Source: SAR116 cluster bacterium AG-321-K23 (GTDB lineage: Bacteria; Pseudomonadota; Alphaproteobacteria; Puniceispirillales; Marisalimonadaceae). Taken from it: a stretch of 64,000 nucleotides of DNA. Under the pieces are notes generated by a model, which was not told the DNA's origin, did no database searches, and saw only the letters and a program-made list of their open reading frames with translations. The position numbers and the translations under genes are program-made. The DNA lies in assembly GCA_003284565.1 (NCBI GenBank), contig QBXO01000002.1, forward strand, positions 1-64,000, given 5' to 3'. Below, piece by piece: positions 34,143-43,787 of this stretch. Position 1 is the stretch's first letter; every line of letters starts with the position of its first letter.

Positions 34143-34645
34143 AAAGGTAAATTGAAATATATAATAAGCCCTATAGCAATTGTCGACCTTGTAGCAATTT
34201 TACCAACAATTATTATTTTTTTGGACAAGACTTAGTTTTATTGAAACTTCTTAGGCTTATTAGAATGTTTAGAATTATTAAATTAGTGGAAACCAATAAA
34301 TCATTAAGTTTCTTTTTTCGTTCAATCGTGAAATCAAAATCCCAATTATTTTCCAATTTGATTGTAATACTTTTTCTATTACTTTTTGGTGCAGTCATAC
34401 TTTATTTAGTGGAAGGGTCAGTTCAACCTGAAACTTTTGGAAGCATTCCTAGATCAATGTAGTGGTCTATGGCTAGTTTGACTACTTTTGGATATGGAGA
34501 CATTTATCCAATAACATTAATAGGCAAAATATGCTCAAGTTTCATAGCGTTAATTGGCATAGGTGTTGTAGCATTACCTGCTGGTATAATTGCTGCTAAT
34601 TTTACTAATGAACTTTCAGACGAACAAGACAATAAAAAAGATTAG
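34143..34645 (+). pseudogene. Broken voltage-gated K+ channel (Kv type)
   Basis: Three segments of a Kv channel are recognisable in order. KGKLKYIISPIAIVDLVAIL (S2-S3) starts at 34143 and ends at a TAG at 34233-34235. After a frameshift, DLVLLKLLRLIRMFRIIKLV (S4 voltage sensor) and S5 follow from 34229. An in-frame TAG at 34460-34462 occupies the place of a conserved pore-helix residue in IPRSM-stop-WSM. The filter TTFGYGD and S6 then continue to 34645. The 5' end (S1 and N-terminus) is absent. Truncation, frameshift and nonsense together mark decay. Confidence 0.85.
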
Positions 34646-34652
34646 ATTACAA

Positions 34653-35477
34653 TTACGATGTTTTCCATTGATCAATAAATTCGTTTGAATGTTGAAATTT
34701 ACGTGTTGGTACAGCTTCACCTCTTGGTACAGGAGCAATCGGATTAAGTTTATAATTATCAATTCCTCTTACTAATTGTCCTTCAAAATGTGGCCAAATT
34801 GATAAATCAGCTTTTACATTAACAGGTGAAAACCTCATAGTAAGACCACATCTTCTTTTGCTTGACATATTTGGTTCGGAGCCATGTAATAATGCATCGT
34901 TGTGCAAAGAAATTTCTCCAGCTTTTAAATTTAAAGAGATTATGTCGTCTTGTTTGATTTGGTCATAAGAAACCTCTTGATCAAGAACAAGGTTTTTAGC
35001 CTTATTAGTGTGGTGCTTAAACGAACCTTGAATATGACTTCCTCTAACAACTTTCATGGCACCATTTTCTTCATTCGTATCGTAAAGAGCAAGCCAGACA
35101 GTAACTGCATTCGCTGGAGATAAGGGCCAATATTGAGCATCTTGATGCCATGGGACAACTGATCCATCTTTTGGTTCTTTTAGAAAAAATTGACCTCCCC
35201 ATAAAAAAAAGTTAGGCCCTAACAAATCTTCTACATAATCAAGTATTTCAGGAGTTGTGCATAATTTATAAAATTTACTACTAGCTTTATGCCATTGTGC
35301 AGTTTGATTAATATCAATTTTTTTATCAACTTTTTTACTTAAAGATACAAAAAAATTATTTAAATCATCGATCGCATCTGAAGAAAAAACAGGCAAACCA
35401 GTTAAATAACCATCTTCTTTATATTGAATTTTTTCTTCTACTGATAAACGTCTTATTTTTTTTGAGATTTTAAACAT
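34653..35477 (-). CDS. Phytanoyl-CoA dioxygenase (PhyH) family protein, 274 aa
   Basis: It is an Fe(II)/2OG dioxygenase with metal ligands H111 and D113 (WHQDAQYW) and H198 (LLHGSE), and the 2OG-binding Arg near 215 (MRFSP). It is cytosolic and of normal length. It is nearly a copy of the next gene (35512-36327): both start MFKIS and share long identical blocks such as EPKDGSVVPWHQDAQYWPLS. This shows a recent tandem duplication. The substrate is unknown; the neighbouring thiolase suggests fatty-acyl or CoA-linked substrates, but many PhyH enzymes act on free small molecules. Confidence 0.88.
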   Translation of the reverse strand: MFKISKKIRRLSVEEKIQYKEDGYLTGLPVFSSDAIDDLNNFFVSLSKKVDKKIDINQTAQWHKASSKFYKLCTTPEILDYVEDLLGPNFFLWGGQFFLKEPKDGSVVPWHQDAQYWPLSPANAVTVWLALYDTNEENGAMKVVRGSHIQGSFKHHTNKAKNLVLDQEVSYDQIKQDDIISLNLKAGEISLHNDALLHGSEPNMSSKRRCGLTMRFSPVNVKADLSIWPHFEGQLVRGIDNYKLNPIAPVPRGEAVPTRKFQHSNEFIDQWKTS

Positions 35478-35511
35478 TTTATTTTAATTCTTACATATCA
35501 TTTAAAAAAAT

Positions 35512-36327
35512 TTACCATTGATTTACAAATTCACTTGAGTATTGAAATTTCTTTATTGGAGTAGCCTCACCTCTTGGAATTTCAGCAGTTGGGTTATGTC
35601 TAAAATCATCAACACCTCTAGCAAGTTGTGTTTCAAAATGTGGCCAAATTGACAAATCTGCTTTCACGTTCACTGGTGCAAATCTCATAGTTACACCACA
35701 GCGCCTTCTATTTGAATGATTTGCTTCAGAACCGTGAAGCAAACCATCATCGTGCAATGAAATCTCACCTGCCTTTAGATTCAATGAAATTATGTCATCT
35801 TGTTTAATTTGATCATAAGAAACCTCTTGATCAAGCACTAGATTGCTAGCCTTGTTAGTATGATGCTTGAACATTCCTTGTTTATGACTGCCTTTTACGA
35901 CCTTCATTGCCGCATTTTCTTCATTAGTGTCATATAATGCCAACCAAACCGTTACTGATTTAGCTGGTGACAAAGGCCAATATTGAGCATCCTGATGCCA
36001 AGGGACTACTGAACCATCCTTTGGCTCTTTAAGAAAAAATTGTCCCCCCCATTGAAAAAAATTTGGTCCCAACAGATCTTCTACATAATCAAGAATTGCA
36101 GGTGTTCTGCATAAATTATAAAATTTTAAACTTGCTTTATGCCACATATTAGTTTGATTGATATCAATGTCACTACTTAATCGAGAACTAAGAGAAACAA
36201 ACAAATCATTTAAATCATCTTTTGCTTCATCATCAAAAACTGGTAAACCCGTCAAATACCCATCTTTAAAATATTTGTCCTTTTCATCATTTGTTAGTCT
36301 TCTTACTTTATTAGAAATTTTAAACAT
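35512..36327 (-). CDS. Phytanoyl-CoA dioxygenase (PhyH) family protein, 271 aa
   Basis: It is the tandem paralog of 34653-35477, with the triad at the same positions (H111, D113, H198). Differences are concentrated in residues 11-60 and near the C-terminus. It lies 34 bp upstream of its copy and 24 bp downstream of a thiolase gene, all leftward, so the four genes 38323 to 34653 form a likely operon. Confidence 0.88.
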   Translation of the reverse strand: MFKISNKVRRLTNDEKDKYFKDGYLTGLPVFDDEAKDDLNDLFVSLSSRLSSDIDINQTNMWHKASLKFYNLCRTPAILDYVEDLLGPNFFQWGGQFFLKEPKDGSVVPWHQDAQYWPLSPAKSVTVWLALYDTNEENAAMKVVKGSHKQGMFKHHTNKASNLVLDQEVSYDQIKQDDIISLNLKAGEISLHDDGLLHGSEANHSNRRRCGVTMRFAPVNVKADLSIWPHFETQLARGVDDFRHNPTAEIPRGEATPIKKFQYSSEFVNQW

Positions 36328-36351
36328 AAAAACCTCGTATTAATTATAATT

Positions 36352-37536
36352 TTATAACACTTCAAATAAACCAGCTGCTCCTTGTCCCCCTCCAATACAC
36401 ATTGTAACCACAGCATATTTAATTTTTCTTCTTTTGCCTTCCAATAATGAATGGCCAACTAGCCTAGCTCCACTCATACCATATGGATGACCAATAGATA
36501 TAGAACCTCCATTAACATTTAAGTTTTCATTTGGAATACCTAACTTATCCCTACAATAAATTACCTGAACTGCAAAAGCCTCGTTCAATTCCCATAATCC
36601 TATGTCATCCATGGTTAAATTATTTTGTTTTAATAATTTTGGTATAGCATAAACTGGACCTATACCCATCTCATCAGGTTCACATCCAGCAACAGCTACC
36701 CCATGACAAATGCCAATAGGACTTAAATTTCTTTTCTCTGCAAGTTTCATTGACATCAATACAGATGATGAAGATCCATCTGATAATTGGCTTGCATTTC
36801 CTGCAGTTATAAATGACTTTTCACCCATTACGGGTTTCAAATTTCTAAGTCCTTCAATATCTGTGCTAGGTCTGTTACATTCATCTTTAGTTATTTCTGC
36901 TTCTTCGTGGGATGTTTGATTGTTTTCTACATTTTTTAAAAGCTTTAGTGTTTTAACAGGTATAATTTCCTCATTGAAAAAACCTTTATTCTGAGCGTTA
37001 GCAGTTCTTTTTTGACTTTGAAGCGCGTATTCATCTTGTTTATCTCTACTGATATTATAACGCTTTGCCACTACTTCAGCTGTATCAATCATACTCATAT
37101 ATATGTCAGGCTTGTTTTTCATTAGTAACTTATCTTGAGATTTGTATTTATTCGAAAACTCATTTTGAACTAATGAGATTGATTCAACGCCACCTGCAAC
37201 TACTACATCCATCTCATTACATGCTATTTGTTTTGCGCCTATTGCTATGGCCATGAGACCAGAAGCACATTGTCGATCAACGCTCATCCCAGGAACTTGA
37301 ATAGGCAATCCAGATGAGACAGCCGACAACCTTCCTATATTATATCCTTGACTTCCCTGCTGAACAGCGGCTCCTAAAATTACATCTTCTATTTCAGAAG
37401 GATCTAGTCCAGCTTTTTCTATTGATGCCTTAATAGAATAGCTAGCTAGAGTAGGAGCATCTGTATCGTTAAATGTACCCCTATATGCTTTCCCAATAGG
37501 TGTCCTTGCAGTTGACAATATCACAGCTTGATCCAT
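36352..37536 (-). CDS. Thiolase (acetyl-CoA C-acyltransferase), 394 aa
   Basis: It performs thiolytic cleavage or Claisen condensation of acyl-CoA. The nucleophilic Cys is C90 ([10 protein letters not shown]), with [16 protein letters not shown] and [13 protein letters not shown] supplying the active-site His and second Cys. The length matches FadA/AtoB (390-395). It sits between PhyH-type genes in one leftward run, suggesting degradation of a branched or hydroxylated acyl chain. Confidence 0.93.
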   Translation of the reverse strand: MDQAVILSTARTPIGKAYRGTFNDTDAPTLASYSIKASIEKAGLDPSEIEDVILGAAVQQGSQGYNIGRLSAVSSGLPIQVPGMSVDRQCASGLMAIAIGAKQIACNEMDVVVAGGVESISLVQNEFSNKYKSQDKLLMKNKPDIYMSMIDTAEVVAKRYNISRDKQDEYALQSQKRTANAQNKGFFNEEIIPVKTLKLLKNVENNQTSHEEAEITKDECNRPSTDIEGLRNLKPVMGEKSFITAGNASQLSDGSSSSVLMSMKLAEKRNLSPIGICHGVAVAGCEPDEMGIGPVYAIPKLLKQNNLTMDDIGLWELNEAFAVQVIYCRDKLGIPNENLNVNGGSISIGHPYGMSGARLVGHSLLEGKRRKIKYAVVTMCIGGGQGAAGLFEVL

Positions 37537-37558
37537 AAAATCCTCTTTTTATTATGTC

Positions 37559-38323
37559 TTAAATGTATGTTAAATTATTTTTTCCCGAAATATCTTTTCC
37601 TCTCATATGATATATTTTTCTATTACCATACTTTCCAACATTTGCTTTTGAAAATAAATTTTTATCTTTAACCATTTTATGGTCAAAAACACTTGATGTT
37701 GGCATAAAGCGCATTGTAATAGCTCTTCTTGCCATTGAAGATTTGTTTGCTTCAGATCCATGCACTAAATAAACATCATGTAATGATATCTGTCCCCTTT
37801 TAAGAATCAAGTTTACTGCATCATTTTCATTATATTCTTTTTTATCAAGTTCCTGATTTAAGGTTAAATTTTTATTATCATTAACATTATGATTTTTAAG
37901 TTTTTTATCTTTATGTGAACCTTTTATAAAACGCAAACACCCATTTTCTATGTTAGCATCATCAATTGCCAACCACACAGTACATGTTGCTAAAGGTCTG
38001 ATTGGCCAATATTGACCATCTTGATGCCATGGAGTTGCATGACCATTAATTGCAGGCTTAGCAAAAAAACTTGAATTCCATAAAGCAAAGTTAGAACCTA
38101 AAATTTGTTCAACATAATTTAAAATAATTTCATTTTTACAAAATTCTATGAAACTTTCATCGTAATGTAAGATTGCAGGACAATAATTTTTAAATTGTGG
38201 ATATTTTTGCAATAACTCATCATGTCTATTTTCAATTTTTTTAAGAATAGACTCTGGCATATTGAAATCAGGTACAACATAACCATTATTTTTGTATTGC
38301 TCTACCTGTAATTTAGATAACAA
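37559..38323 (-). CDS. Phytanoyl-CoA dioxygenase (PhyH) family protein, 254 aa
   Basis: Fe(II) ligands are H100, D102 (WHQDGQYW) and H188 (LVHGSE), and MRFMP supplies the Arg. It is clearly divergent from the tandem pair downstream though it shares the WLA and KGSH blocks. It is probably the first gene of the PhyH-thiolase-PhyH-PhyH unit. Confidence 0.87.
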   Translation of the reverse strand: MLSKLQVEQYKNNGYVVPDFNMPESILKKIENRHDELLQKYPQFKNYCPAILHYDESFIEFCKNEIILNYVEQILGSNFALWNSSFFAKPAINGHATPWHQDGQYWPIRPLATCTVWLAIDDANIENGCLRFIKGSHKDKKLKNHNVNDNKNLTLNQELDKKEYNENDAVNLILKRGQISLHDVYLVHGSEANKSSMARRAITMRFMPTSSVFDHKMVKDKNLFSKANVGKYGNRKIYHMRGKDISGKNNLTYI

Positions 38324-38471
38324 TTTGTTTACCCATACTCACTATAATACTTTAGAAATTTGATTTTAAAATCAGCCATAACGCTTTTCTCATCATAAAA
38401 GATTTATGTATCAATGCTAATAAATAAATAAAAAAATACAAGAAACTAATTAGTAAAAAAATAAAAAGATT

Positions 38472-41003
38472 TTAGAAATAAGACCTCAAAACAACTAAAG
38501 GTTTTGACATAATCAAACCCATCATTCTTAATAGACTAAATATTGTAATTAAAAATGGAACTAATAAAGTCAAAATACAAATCATTTTAAAATCAAAATA
38601 TATTTCAATATTGAATACATAATTTAGTAAAACATAACTTACAAAAAATCCGATAATTAAAGAAATAACTGACGTAATCAGACCTATTATGAAATATTCT
38701 TTAAACCAAAGATACGCAACTCTTTTTGGTGTGGCACCAAGTATTTTTAGAATGGCGACCTCATATAATTTATCTTTCTTACCCACATCAATTATACCTG
38801 CTAAAACTATTATGCCAGAGACAAGAGTTATTAAAGCAATGGAATTGATAATTATAATTAAAAGATTTAAAATAGATTTTATAGATTTATAACTTTCTTC
38901 GATAGATATAGAAGAAATATTTGAAAATTCAGAAACTATTTTTTCAACAAAACTATTGTTCAAATTTTGTCCAACATTTTTTGTGGTTGCTATCCATGAA
39001 TGAGGCGCGTTTTCAATATTACTGTTACTTAATATAAATATAAAATTAATATCCATATTCTCCCATATGATTTCTCTTGTATTAAAAATTTGAGCTTCAA
39101 AGCTTCTCCCAAGAATGTTAAATTTAATTTTATCTCCAATTTTTAAATTCAGACCTTTTGCAATTTTATCACCAATTGAAACTAAAAGAGGTCCATCATA
39201 GTTTTTAGGCCACCATTCACCCGAAATTAATTTAGTATTTTTAGGAATTTTATTACTCCAAGAAAATGCTCTGTCTCTTCTTAAGACCCATTCAACTTCT
39301 TTATCTACTTTTATACCTTGAACCAATTGATTATTTAGTTCAGTAATTCGCCCTCTCAACATAGGCTGTGAATTAAAATTAGTTTCCCCTAAAAATGACA
39401 ATGCAATATTTTTAATTTTTTCAATTTGTTGGGGCTGTATATCAATTAAAAAATGGCTAGGGGCTTGTTGGTTTATTGCAACAGTAATTCTTTTATCAAG
39501 ACTTGATTCAATAATATTCAAGGTAATTAAAAGTGATAATCCAATGCTAAAAGATATTACTATTGATCTTGCAAATGAATTACTTTTAGTAATTGCTTTT
39601 CTAACATACTCAAATGTCGTTCCTAGTCTGAATTTAATTTTTGACAAAATATAGAATTTTAAATTAGTTAGTCCATATATAAAAATAAAAGATCCTGTAA
39701 TTGATATTAAAATATAAAATGATAATTTTTTATCATTTATTAAATTCATCGTTAAAACACATAAAATACATATCAATATAAAAATTATACCTTTTATTTT
39801 GTAACTTGTTTCATTCAATGAATTTTCAGACGATTTTCGTATTAACTCTATTGGCTTAATTTTATAAGTTTTTAAAAGAGGTAAAATCGTAAATAAAATA
39901 CATATAATAAATCCATATAAGAAACTAATTGAAATTGGTTGTAAAAAAATTGATGGTTCAAATGTGTTAAAAAGCTCCTGACTTATAATTGGTGAAAATA
40001 AATATGGAATTGATATTCCTAGCATTATAGCAGGAATAATACTTATTAAAAAAATCATTAAAATTTGATTGAGATATATATTTAATACTTTTGAATTTTT
40101 TGCTCCTAATGATTTCATTATAGCTATATTTTTAGTTTTCTTAATTATGTAACCTTTAACGCCGTTTGAAATTCCCGCACCAGAAATCAAAAGAGTTATC
40201 AGCCCAACTAAGGAAATGAATATTGAGGTTCTATCAACAAAATTATTAAAATTATTTGTAGTGTTTTCAATACTCCTTATAGAAACATTCGTCCCTTTTA
40301 CTAAATCATTTAAGGTCGCTAAATTAATTTTATTTTTATTATTTGGAATAAATTTTGTTTTGTATTTAATTAGTGATCCAGCTTTTAATAGACCTGTCTC
40401 ATTAAGAGCTTGTGTAGAAAGTAAAACTCTTGGTCCAAACGTGGCAAAAGAAAATATTCGATCCGGTTCTTTTTCTATTATCCCATTAATTTTAAATTTT
40501 GATTTACCTAAATAGACAAAATCACCAACGTCAATACCAATTTGATCTTTTAAAGATTTATCAATTAAAATTTTTTTTTCAGGCTTTTTTGTTCCTAAAG
40601 GCAATTTAACATTCTGAAAAGGCGATGTTAGAACTTTTCCAACCAAGGGGTAGTTATTGTCTACGGCTTTCAATTCTACAATACGGCGCTTTAGTGAAGA
40701 TTGAGAGCCATAAGAGAGCATAGTTCTTAACTCAATTATATGTGTGGTCTTACCATTTTCTTCTAACCAGCTTTTAATATTTTTTGGAAATTCTTGATAA
40801 GTAGTTGATAATTCAAAATTACCACCCAACATCTCTACTCTTTTATTCTTGATTTCAGATTTAAGATTTTGAGAAATACTGCCTACAGCTGAAATAATAA
40901 ATACACCTAAAAATATCGAAGCAACAACAATTTTAAATTCATTGAAAGATCCACGTAATTCCCTAATAGATAAAGTTAAGTTTTTTAAGGTTTCTAGAAG
41001 CAT
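38472..41003 (-). CDS. ybbP: FtsX-like ABC permease (YbbP type), 843 aa
   Basis: The protein has an N-terminal membrane span, a large periplasmic MacB-like domain, a first FtsX block near residues 250-385, central helices, a second periplasmic domain and a final FtsX block (about 720-840). This ten-span double-FtsX layout matches E. coli YbbP (804 aa). It lies 9 bp downstream of its ATPase and beside tesA, the conserved ybbA-ybbP-tesA neighbourhood. The transported substrate is unknown. Confidence 0.88.
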   Translation of the reverse strand: MLLETLKNLTLSIRELRGSFNEFKIVVASIFLGVFIISAVGSISQNLKSEIKNKRVEMLGGNFELSTTYQEFPKNIKSWLEENGKTTHIIELRTMLSYGSQSSLKRRIVELKAVDNNYPLVGKVLTSPFQNVKLPLGTKKPEKKILIDKSLKDQIGIDVGDFVYLGKSKFKINGIIEKEPDRIFSFATFGPRVLLSTQALNETGLLKAGSLIKYKTKFIPNNKNKINLATLNDLVKGTNVSIRSIENTTNNFNNFVDRTSIFISLVGLITLLISGAGISNGVKGYIIKKTKNIAIMKSLGAKNSKVLNIYLNQILMIFLISIIPAIMLGISIPYLFSPIISQELFNTFEPSIFLQPISISFLYGFIICILFTILPLLKTYKIKPIELIRKSSENSLNETSYKIKGIIFILICILCVLTMNLINDKKLSFYILISITGSFIFIYGLTNLKFYILSKIKFRLGTTFEYVRKAITKSNSFARSIVISFSIGLSLLITLNIIESSLDKRITVAINQQAPSHFLIDIQPQQIEKIKNIALSFLGETNFNSQPMLRGRITELNNQLVQGIKVDKEVEWVLRRDRAFSWSNKIPKNTKLISGEWWPKNYDGPLLVSIGDKIAKGLNLKIGDKIKFNILGRSFEAQIFNTREIIWENMDINFIFILSNSNIENAPHSWIATTKNVGQNLNNSFVEKIVSEFSNISSISIEESYKSIKSILNLLIIIINSIALITLVSGIIVLAGIIDVGKKDKLYEVAILKILGATPKRVAYLWFKEYFIIGLITSVISLIIGFFVSYVLLNYVFNIEIYFDFKMICILTLLVPFLITIFSLLRMMGLIMSKPLVVLRSYF

Positions 41004-41012
41004 CTTGGTTGT

Positions 41013-41708
41013 TTATTTCACTATTAAGCCATTATCTATTCTTATAATTCTATCGCACAATTTTGCTACAAACGTATCATGAGTGACCAAAATTAATGTA
41101 GATCCGAAATGTTTTTTTAATTGGAAAAGTAACTTAATCACATCTTCGCTATTTTTTTTATCTAGATTCCCAGTTGGCTCATCAGCAATTAAAATTTCAG
41201 GATTTGATATTAACGATCTAGCTATAGCAACTCTTTGCTGTTCTCCACCAGATAGTTGATGAGGATAATGAAAAATTCTATTTTTTAACCCTACAGCAGT
41301 TAGTAACTCCATTGCCATTTTATTATTTTTAAAATTCCCAGATATCTCAATTGGCAAATTGACATTTTCAAGAGCTGTCATTGAAGGTAAAAGGTTAAAT
41401 GATTGAAAAATTACACCGATATTTTTAGATCTATATAAAGCCAAATCATCTTCGTTGAGATTATGTATAGGCAAATTTTTGAAAAAAATTTTACCTTTTG
41501 ATATAAGTTCCAAACCGGCAATACACATAATTAAAGTAGATTTGCCTGCTCCACTTTCTCCAACTATACCAACACTTTCGTTTTTAAAGATTTTCAGATT
41601 AATACCTTTTAGAACATTTATTGTTTCAAATGAGCTTTTAAGATCTACATGAATATTTTCTAATTCAATAAGTTTTTTTTTCTTTTCATTTTTTATTTTA
41701 GGTGTCAT
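41013..41708 (-). CDS. ybbA: ABC transporter ATPase (YbbA/LolD type), 231 aa
   Basis: Walker A GESGAGKST (50-58), signature LSGGEQQRVAIARSL and Walker B ILIADEPTGNLD are all intact. The sequence belongs to the MacB/LolD/YbbA group. It pairs with the double-FtsX permease that follows after 9 bp and is divergent from tesA, as in the classic ybbAP-tesA locus. Confidence 0.93.
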   Translation of the reverse strand: MTPKIKNEKKKKLIELENIHVDLKSSFETINVLKGINLKIFKNESVGIVGESGAGKSTLIMCIAGLELISKGKIFFKNLPIHNLNEDDLALYRSKNIGVIFQSFNLLPSMTALENVNLPIEISGNFKNNKMAMELLTAVGLKNRIFHYPHQLSGGEQQRVAIARSLISNPEILIADEPTGNLDKKNSEDVIKLLFQLKKHFGSTLILVTHDTFVAKLCDRIIRIDNGLIVK

Positions 41709-41774
41709 TAAAAAAGTCTTTTGATTTTGGAAAAATAATCTTTCTTAAAAAAGTCAATCAGGTTAAAAAAAATT

Positions 41775-42404
41775 ATGAAATTTATTTTAAGATTATTCTA
41801 TATATTAATATTTTTATTTTCTTTTATAGAACTTGCATACTCAAAAACAACAAAAATTATTTTTTTTGGAGATAGTTTAATTTCAGGGTATGGATTAATT
41901 ACTAAAGATAATTTTGTGAATCAATTAAAACAAAAAACCATACAAAACAAATTAAATAATCTAACTTTGTTCAACAGTGGTGTTTCAGGAGAAACATCTA
42001 CAGGCTTATTAAATAGATATAAATGGGTTCTTGAAGATAGTTATGACGGTGTAATTATTCTAATTGGGGCTAATGATGCATTAAGAGGAATCGATCCAAA
42101 TTATACCAGACGAAATATTGAAAAAATTTTAAGTTATTTGAAAGAAAAACAAATACCAACTATGTTAATTGGTATGAAAGCGCCCAATAATTTAGGAGAA
42201 ATATATGTAAATGAGTTTAACGAAATTTATCCTAAGCTATCAAAAAAATATGACACATCTTTTTACCCATTCTTTTTAAAAGATGTAGTTCTAAAACCTA
42301 GTTTAAATCAAAAAGATATGATACATCCTAACAAAAAAGGAGTAAGTATAATCGTAAACAATTTTTTTCCGTTTTTTTTAGAGTTTTATCAAAGTTTAAA
42401 ATAA
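41775..42404 (+). CDS. tesA: SGNH esterase / thioesterase I (TesA), 209 aa
   Basis: A signal peptide (about 1-23) precedes an SGNH hydrolase: catalytic S34 in FFGDSLISGYG, Gly in NSGVSGETS, Asn in GANDALRG, and Asp/His in DMIHPN. It hydrolyses thioesters and esters in the periplasm. Length and context (divergent from ybbA) agree with E. coli TesA. Confidence 0.92.
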   Translation: MKFILRLFYILIFLFSFIELAYSKTTKIIFFGDSLISGYGLITKDNFVNQLKQKTIQNKLNNLTLFNSGVSGETSTGLLNRYKWVLEDSYDGVIILIGANDALRGIDPNYTRRNIEKILSYLKEKQIPTMLIGMKAPNNLGEIYVNEFNEIYPKLSKKYDTSFYPFFLKDVVLKPSLNQKDMIHPNKKGVSIIVNNFFPFFLEFYQSLK

Positions 42405-42578
42405 TCACCTTCTAAAAATCAAAAACCTTACTATTCGTAATAATCCTCTTAAAGCTATAGATCTAAAAAATGGGTTACTTAGTAGAGATTTAAGTTTGTT
42501 TATGATGATTGGTAATTTATTTTTTAACATCAAAAATATTACAAATAATATAAAAAAAATTAAGATCGTTTTTATCAT
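42405..42578 (-). CDS. Small membrane protein, 57 aa, coupled to the hydratase
   Basis: The ATG overlaps the TGA of the hydratase gene (ATGA, 42575-42578), so translation is coupled. The product has one membrane segment (MIKTILIFFILFVIFLML) and a basic tail (RSIALRGLLRIVRFLIFRR). It ends exactly where the convergent tesA ends. Overlap and hydrophobic-basic structure argue for a real gene. The function is unknown. Confidence 0.55.
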   Translation of the reverse strand: MIKTILIFFILFVIFLMLKNKLPIIINKLKSLLSNPFFRSIALRGLLRIVRFLIFRR

Positions 42579-43339
42579 TTTAAATTTATACTAATTTCAC
42601 CTAATTCACCAAAATTGGCAGTAACAATGTCACCTGTTTCAACTGGTATAGGTTTAGAACATGTTCCTGTGGATACTATCATACCTTTTTCAAGCATAAT
42701 ATTATTTTGAGATAATTCATTCACTAACCAAGTTAGTGCAATTCTTGGATCACCTAAAACATTTGAACCAATTCCCTGATATGAGAATTTTGAATTTGAT
42801 ATTGAAAGTTTAAAATTAGAAAAATCTATATTTTTCCAATCTATCTCGATTGGTGAAGAAATTACAAATTGATCAGCGCATGCATTATCAGCTATTAGAC
42901 TAAGCTCGCCAACAGAAGAAAAATTATTAAATCTAGAATCAGGAAATTCAATAGCTAAATGTAAATTATCAACTAGTTCCATAATCTCTTCAACATTAAA
43001 TAATGTTTTATTAGGTTTAATTAATGAACCAATCTTAAAAGCGAATTCTGGTTCAGCAACTCCCATTTTATTATTTCCTAATGCTATCGTATTATTTGGA
43101 TTAGTTACTTTTTCTCTAAAAATTCTTCCAGCTAAAGGACCTGATACCCCTATATGATTTTGACCATCTTTACTAGTAGCTGCTATTTTCCAACCTAAAA
43201 TTGTTTTTTTACTTAAAACTTCAATCTGTTCTTGAATTTTATAAGCTTCATTTCGAGAATGAGGCATAATTTCATCTGGTAAAGTGTCTATTTTTTTACC
43301 ATTTTTCCAACTGTTCCAAATTAATTCTGCAGCTTTCAT
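42575..43339 (-). CDS. 2-keto-4-pentenoate hydratase / FAH-fold protein, 254 aa
   Basis: The sequence follows the MhpD/DmpE/4-oxalocrotonate decarboxylase group: GWKIAATSKDGQNHIGV, a metal-binding MGVAEPEFAFKI stretch and GMIVSTGTCSKPIPVETGD near the C-terminus. Length is typical (about 260). These enzymes hydrate or decarboxylate 2-oxo-enoates in aromatic meta-cleavage pathways, but no other pathway gene is adjacent, so the substrate is open. Confidence 0.87.
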   Translation of the reverse strand: MKAAELIWNSWKNGKKIDTLPDEIMPHSRNEAYKIQEQIEVLSKKTILGWKIAATSKDGQNHIGVSGPLAGRIFREKVTNPNNTIALGNNKMGVAEPEFAFKIGSLIKPNKTLFNVEEIMELVDNLHLAIEFPDSRFNNFSSVGELSLIADNACADQFVISSPIEIDWKNIDFSNFKLSISNSKFSYQGIGSNVLGDPRIALTWLVNELSQNNIMLEKGMIVSTGTCSKPIPVETGDIVTANFGELGEISINLK

Positions 43340-43369
43340 TCAGCAATAACTCCATAAAAATTATAAGTT

Positions 43370-43522
43370 TTATTTATTTTTGTCATTAAGATTTTTAAAA
43401 AGCATTTTATACAAACTTGATTTTGAACTACTTTGAATATTCCACTTTTTTTTTAATATTCTGTATAAATATAAGCAACCTATACCCAGGATTAAATATA
43501 AAATAGCTGATGGATTTTCCAT
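43370..43522 (-). CDS. Possible small membrane protein, 50 aa
   Basis: An ATG at 43522 with AAGAG about 8 bp upstream opens a 50-codon frame: one hydrophobic segment (ILYLILGIGCLYLYRIL) then a basic tail. It lies 30 bp upstream of the hydratase start in the same direction and could be the leader gene of that unit. The remainder of the 448-bp gap (43523-43787) shows no gene or clear structure. Confidence 0.4.
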   Translation of the reverse strand: MENPSAILYLILGIGCLYLYRILKKKWNIQSSSKSSLYKMLFKNLNDKNK

Positions 43523-43787
43523 TAATAAACTCTTAAAAGTTTTAGTTAAATTAATTTCATATTTTAACCATCATTAGTCAAGAAGAGTATGGTGTCAAAT
43601 TATCGAGTTTCAAAAAACCGTGTTAATCATTGTATTCATCTAATTAACCATTCCAATTAATTTTTATTTTGTCTTATCAATAATGTATGAATATTGTTGT
43701 TGGTAATTTTCTATTTTTTTGCGTATTGAAATTGTTATGAATTTAATGTCTTTTTTTAGTTATTCTAAAAAAATCAATTAATGTATA

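Noticed and set aside
34460..34462. Read-through or recoding of TAG in the K+ channel
   Set aside because: A separate frameshift and missing 5' end exist as well, so decay is the simpler explanation.
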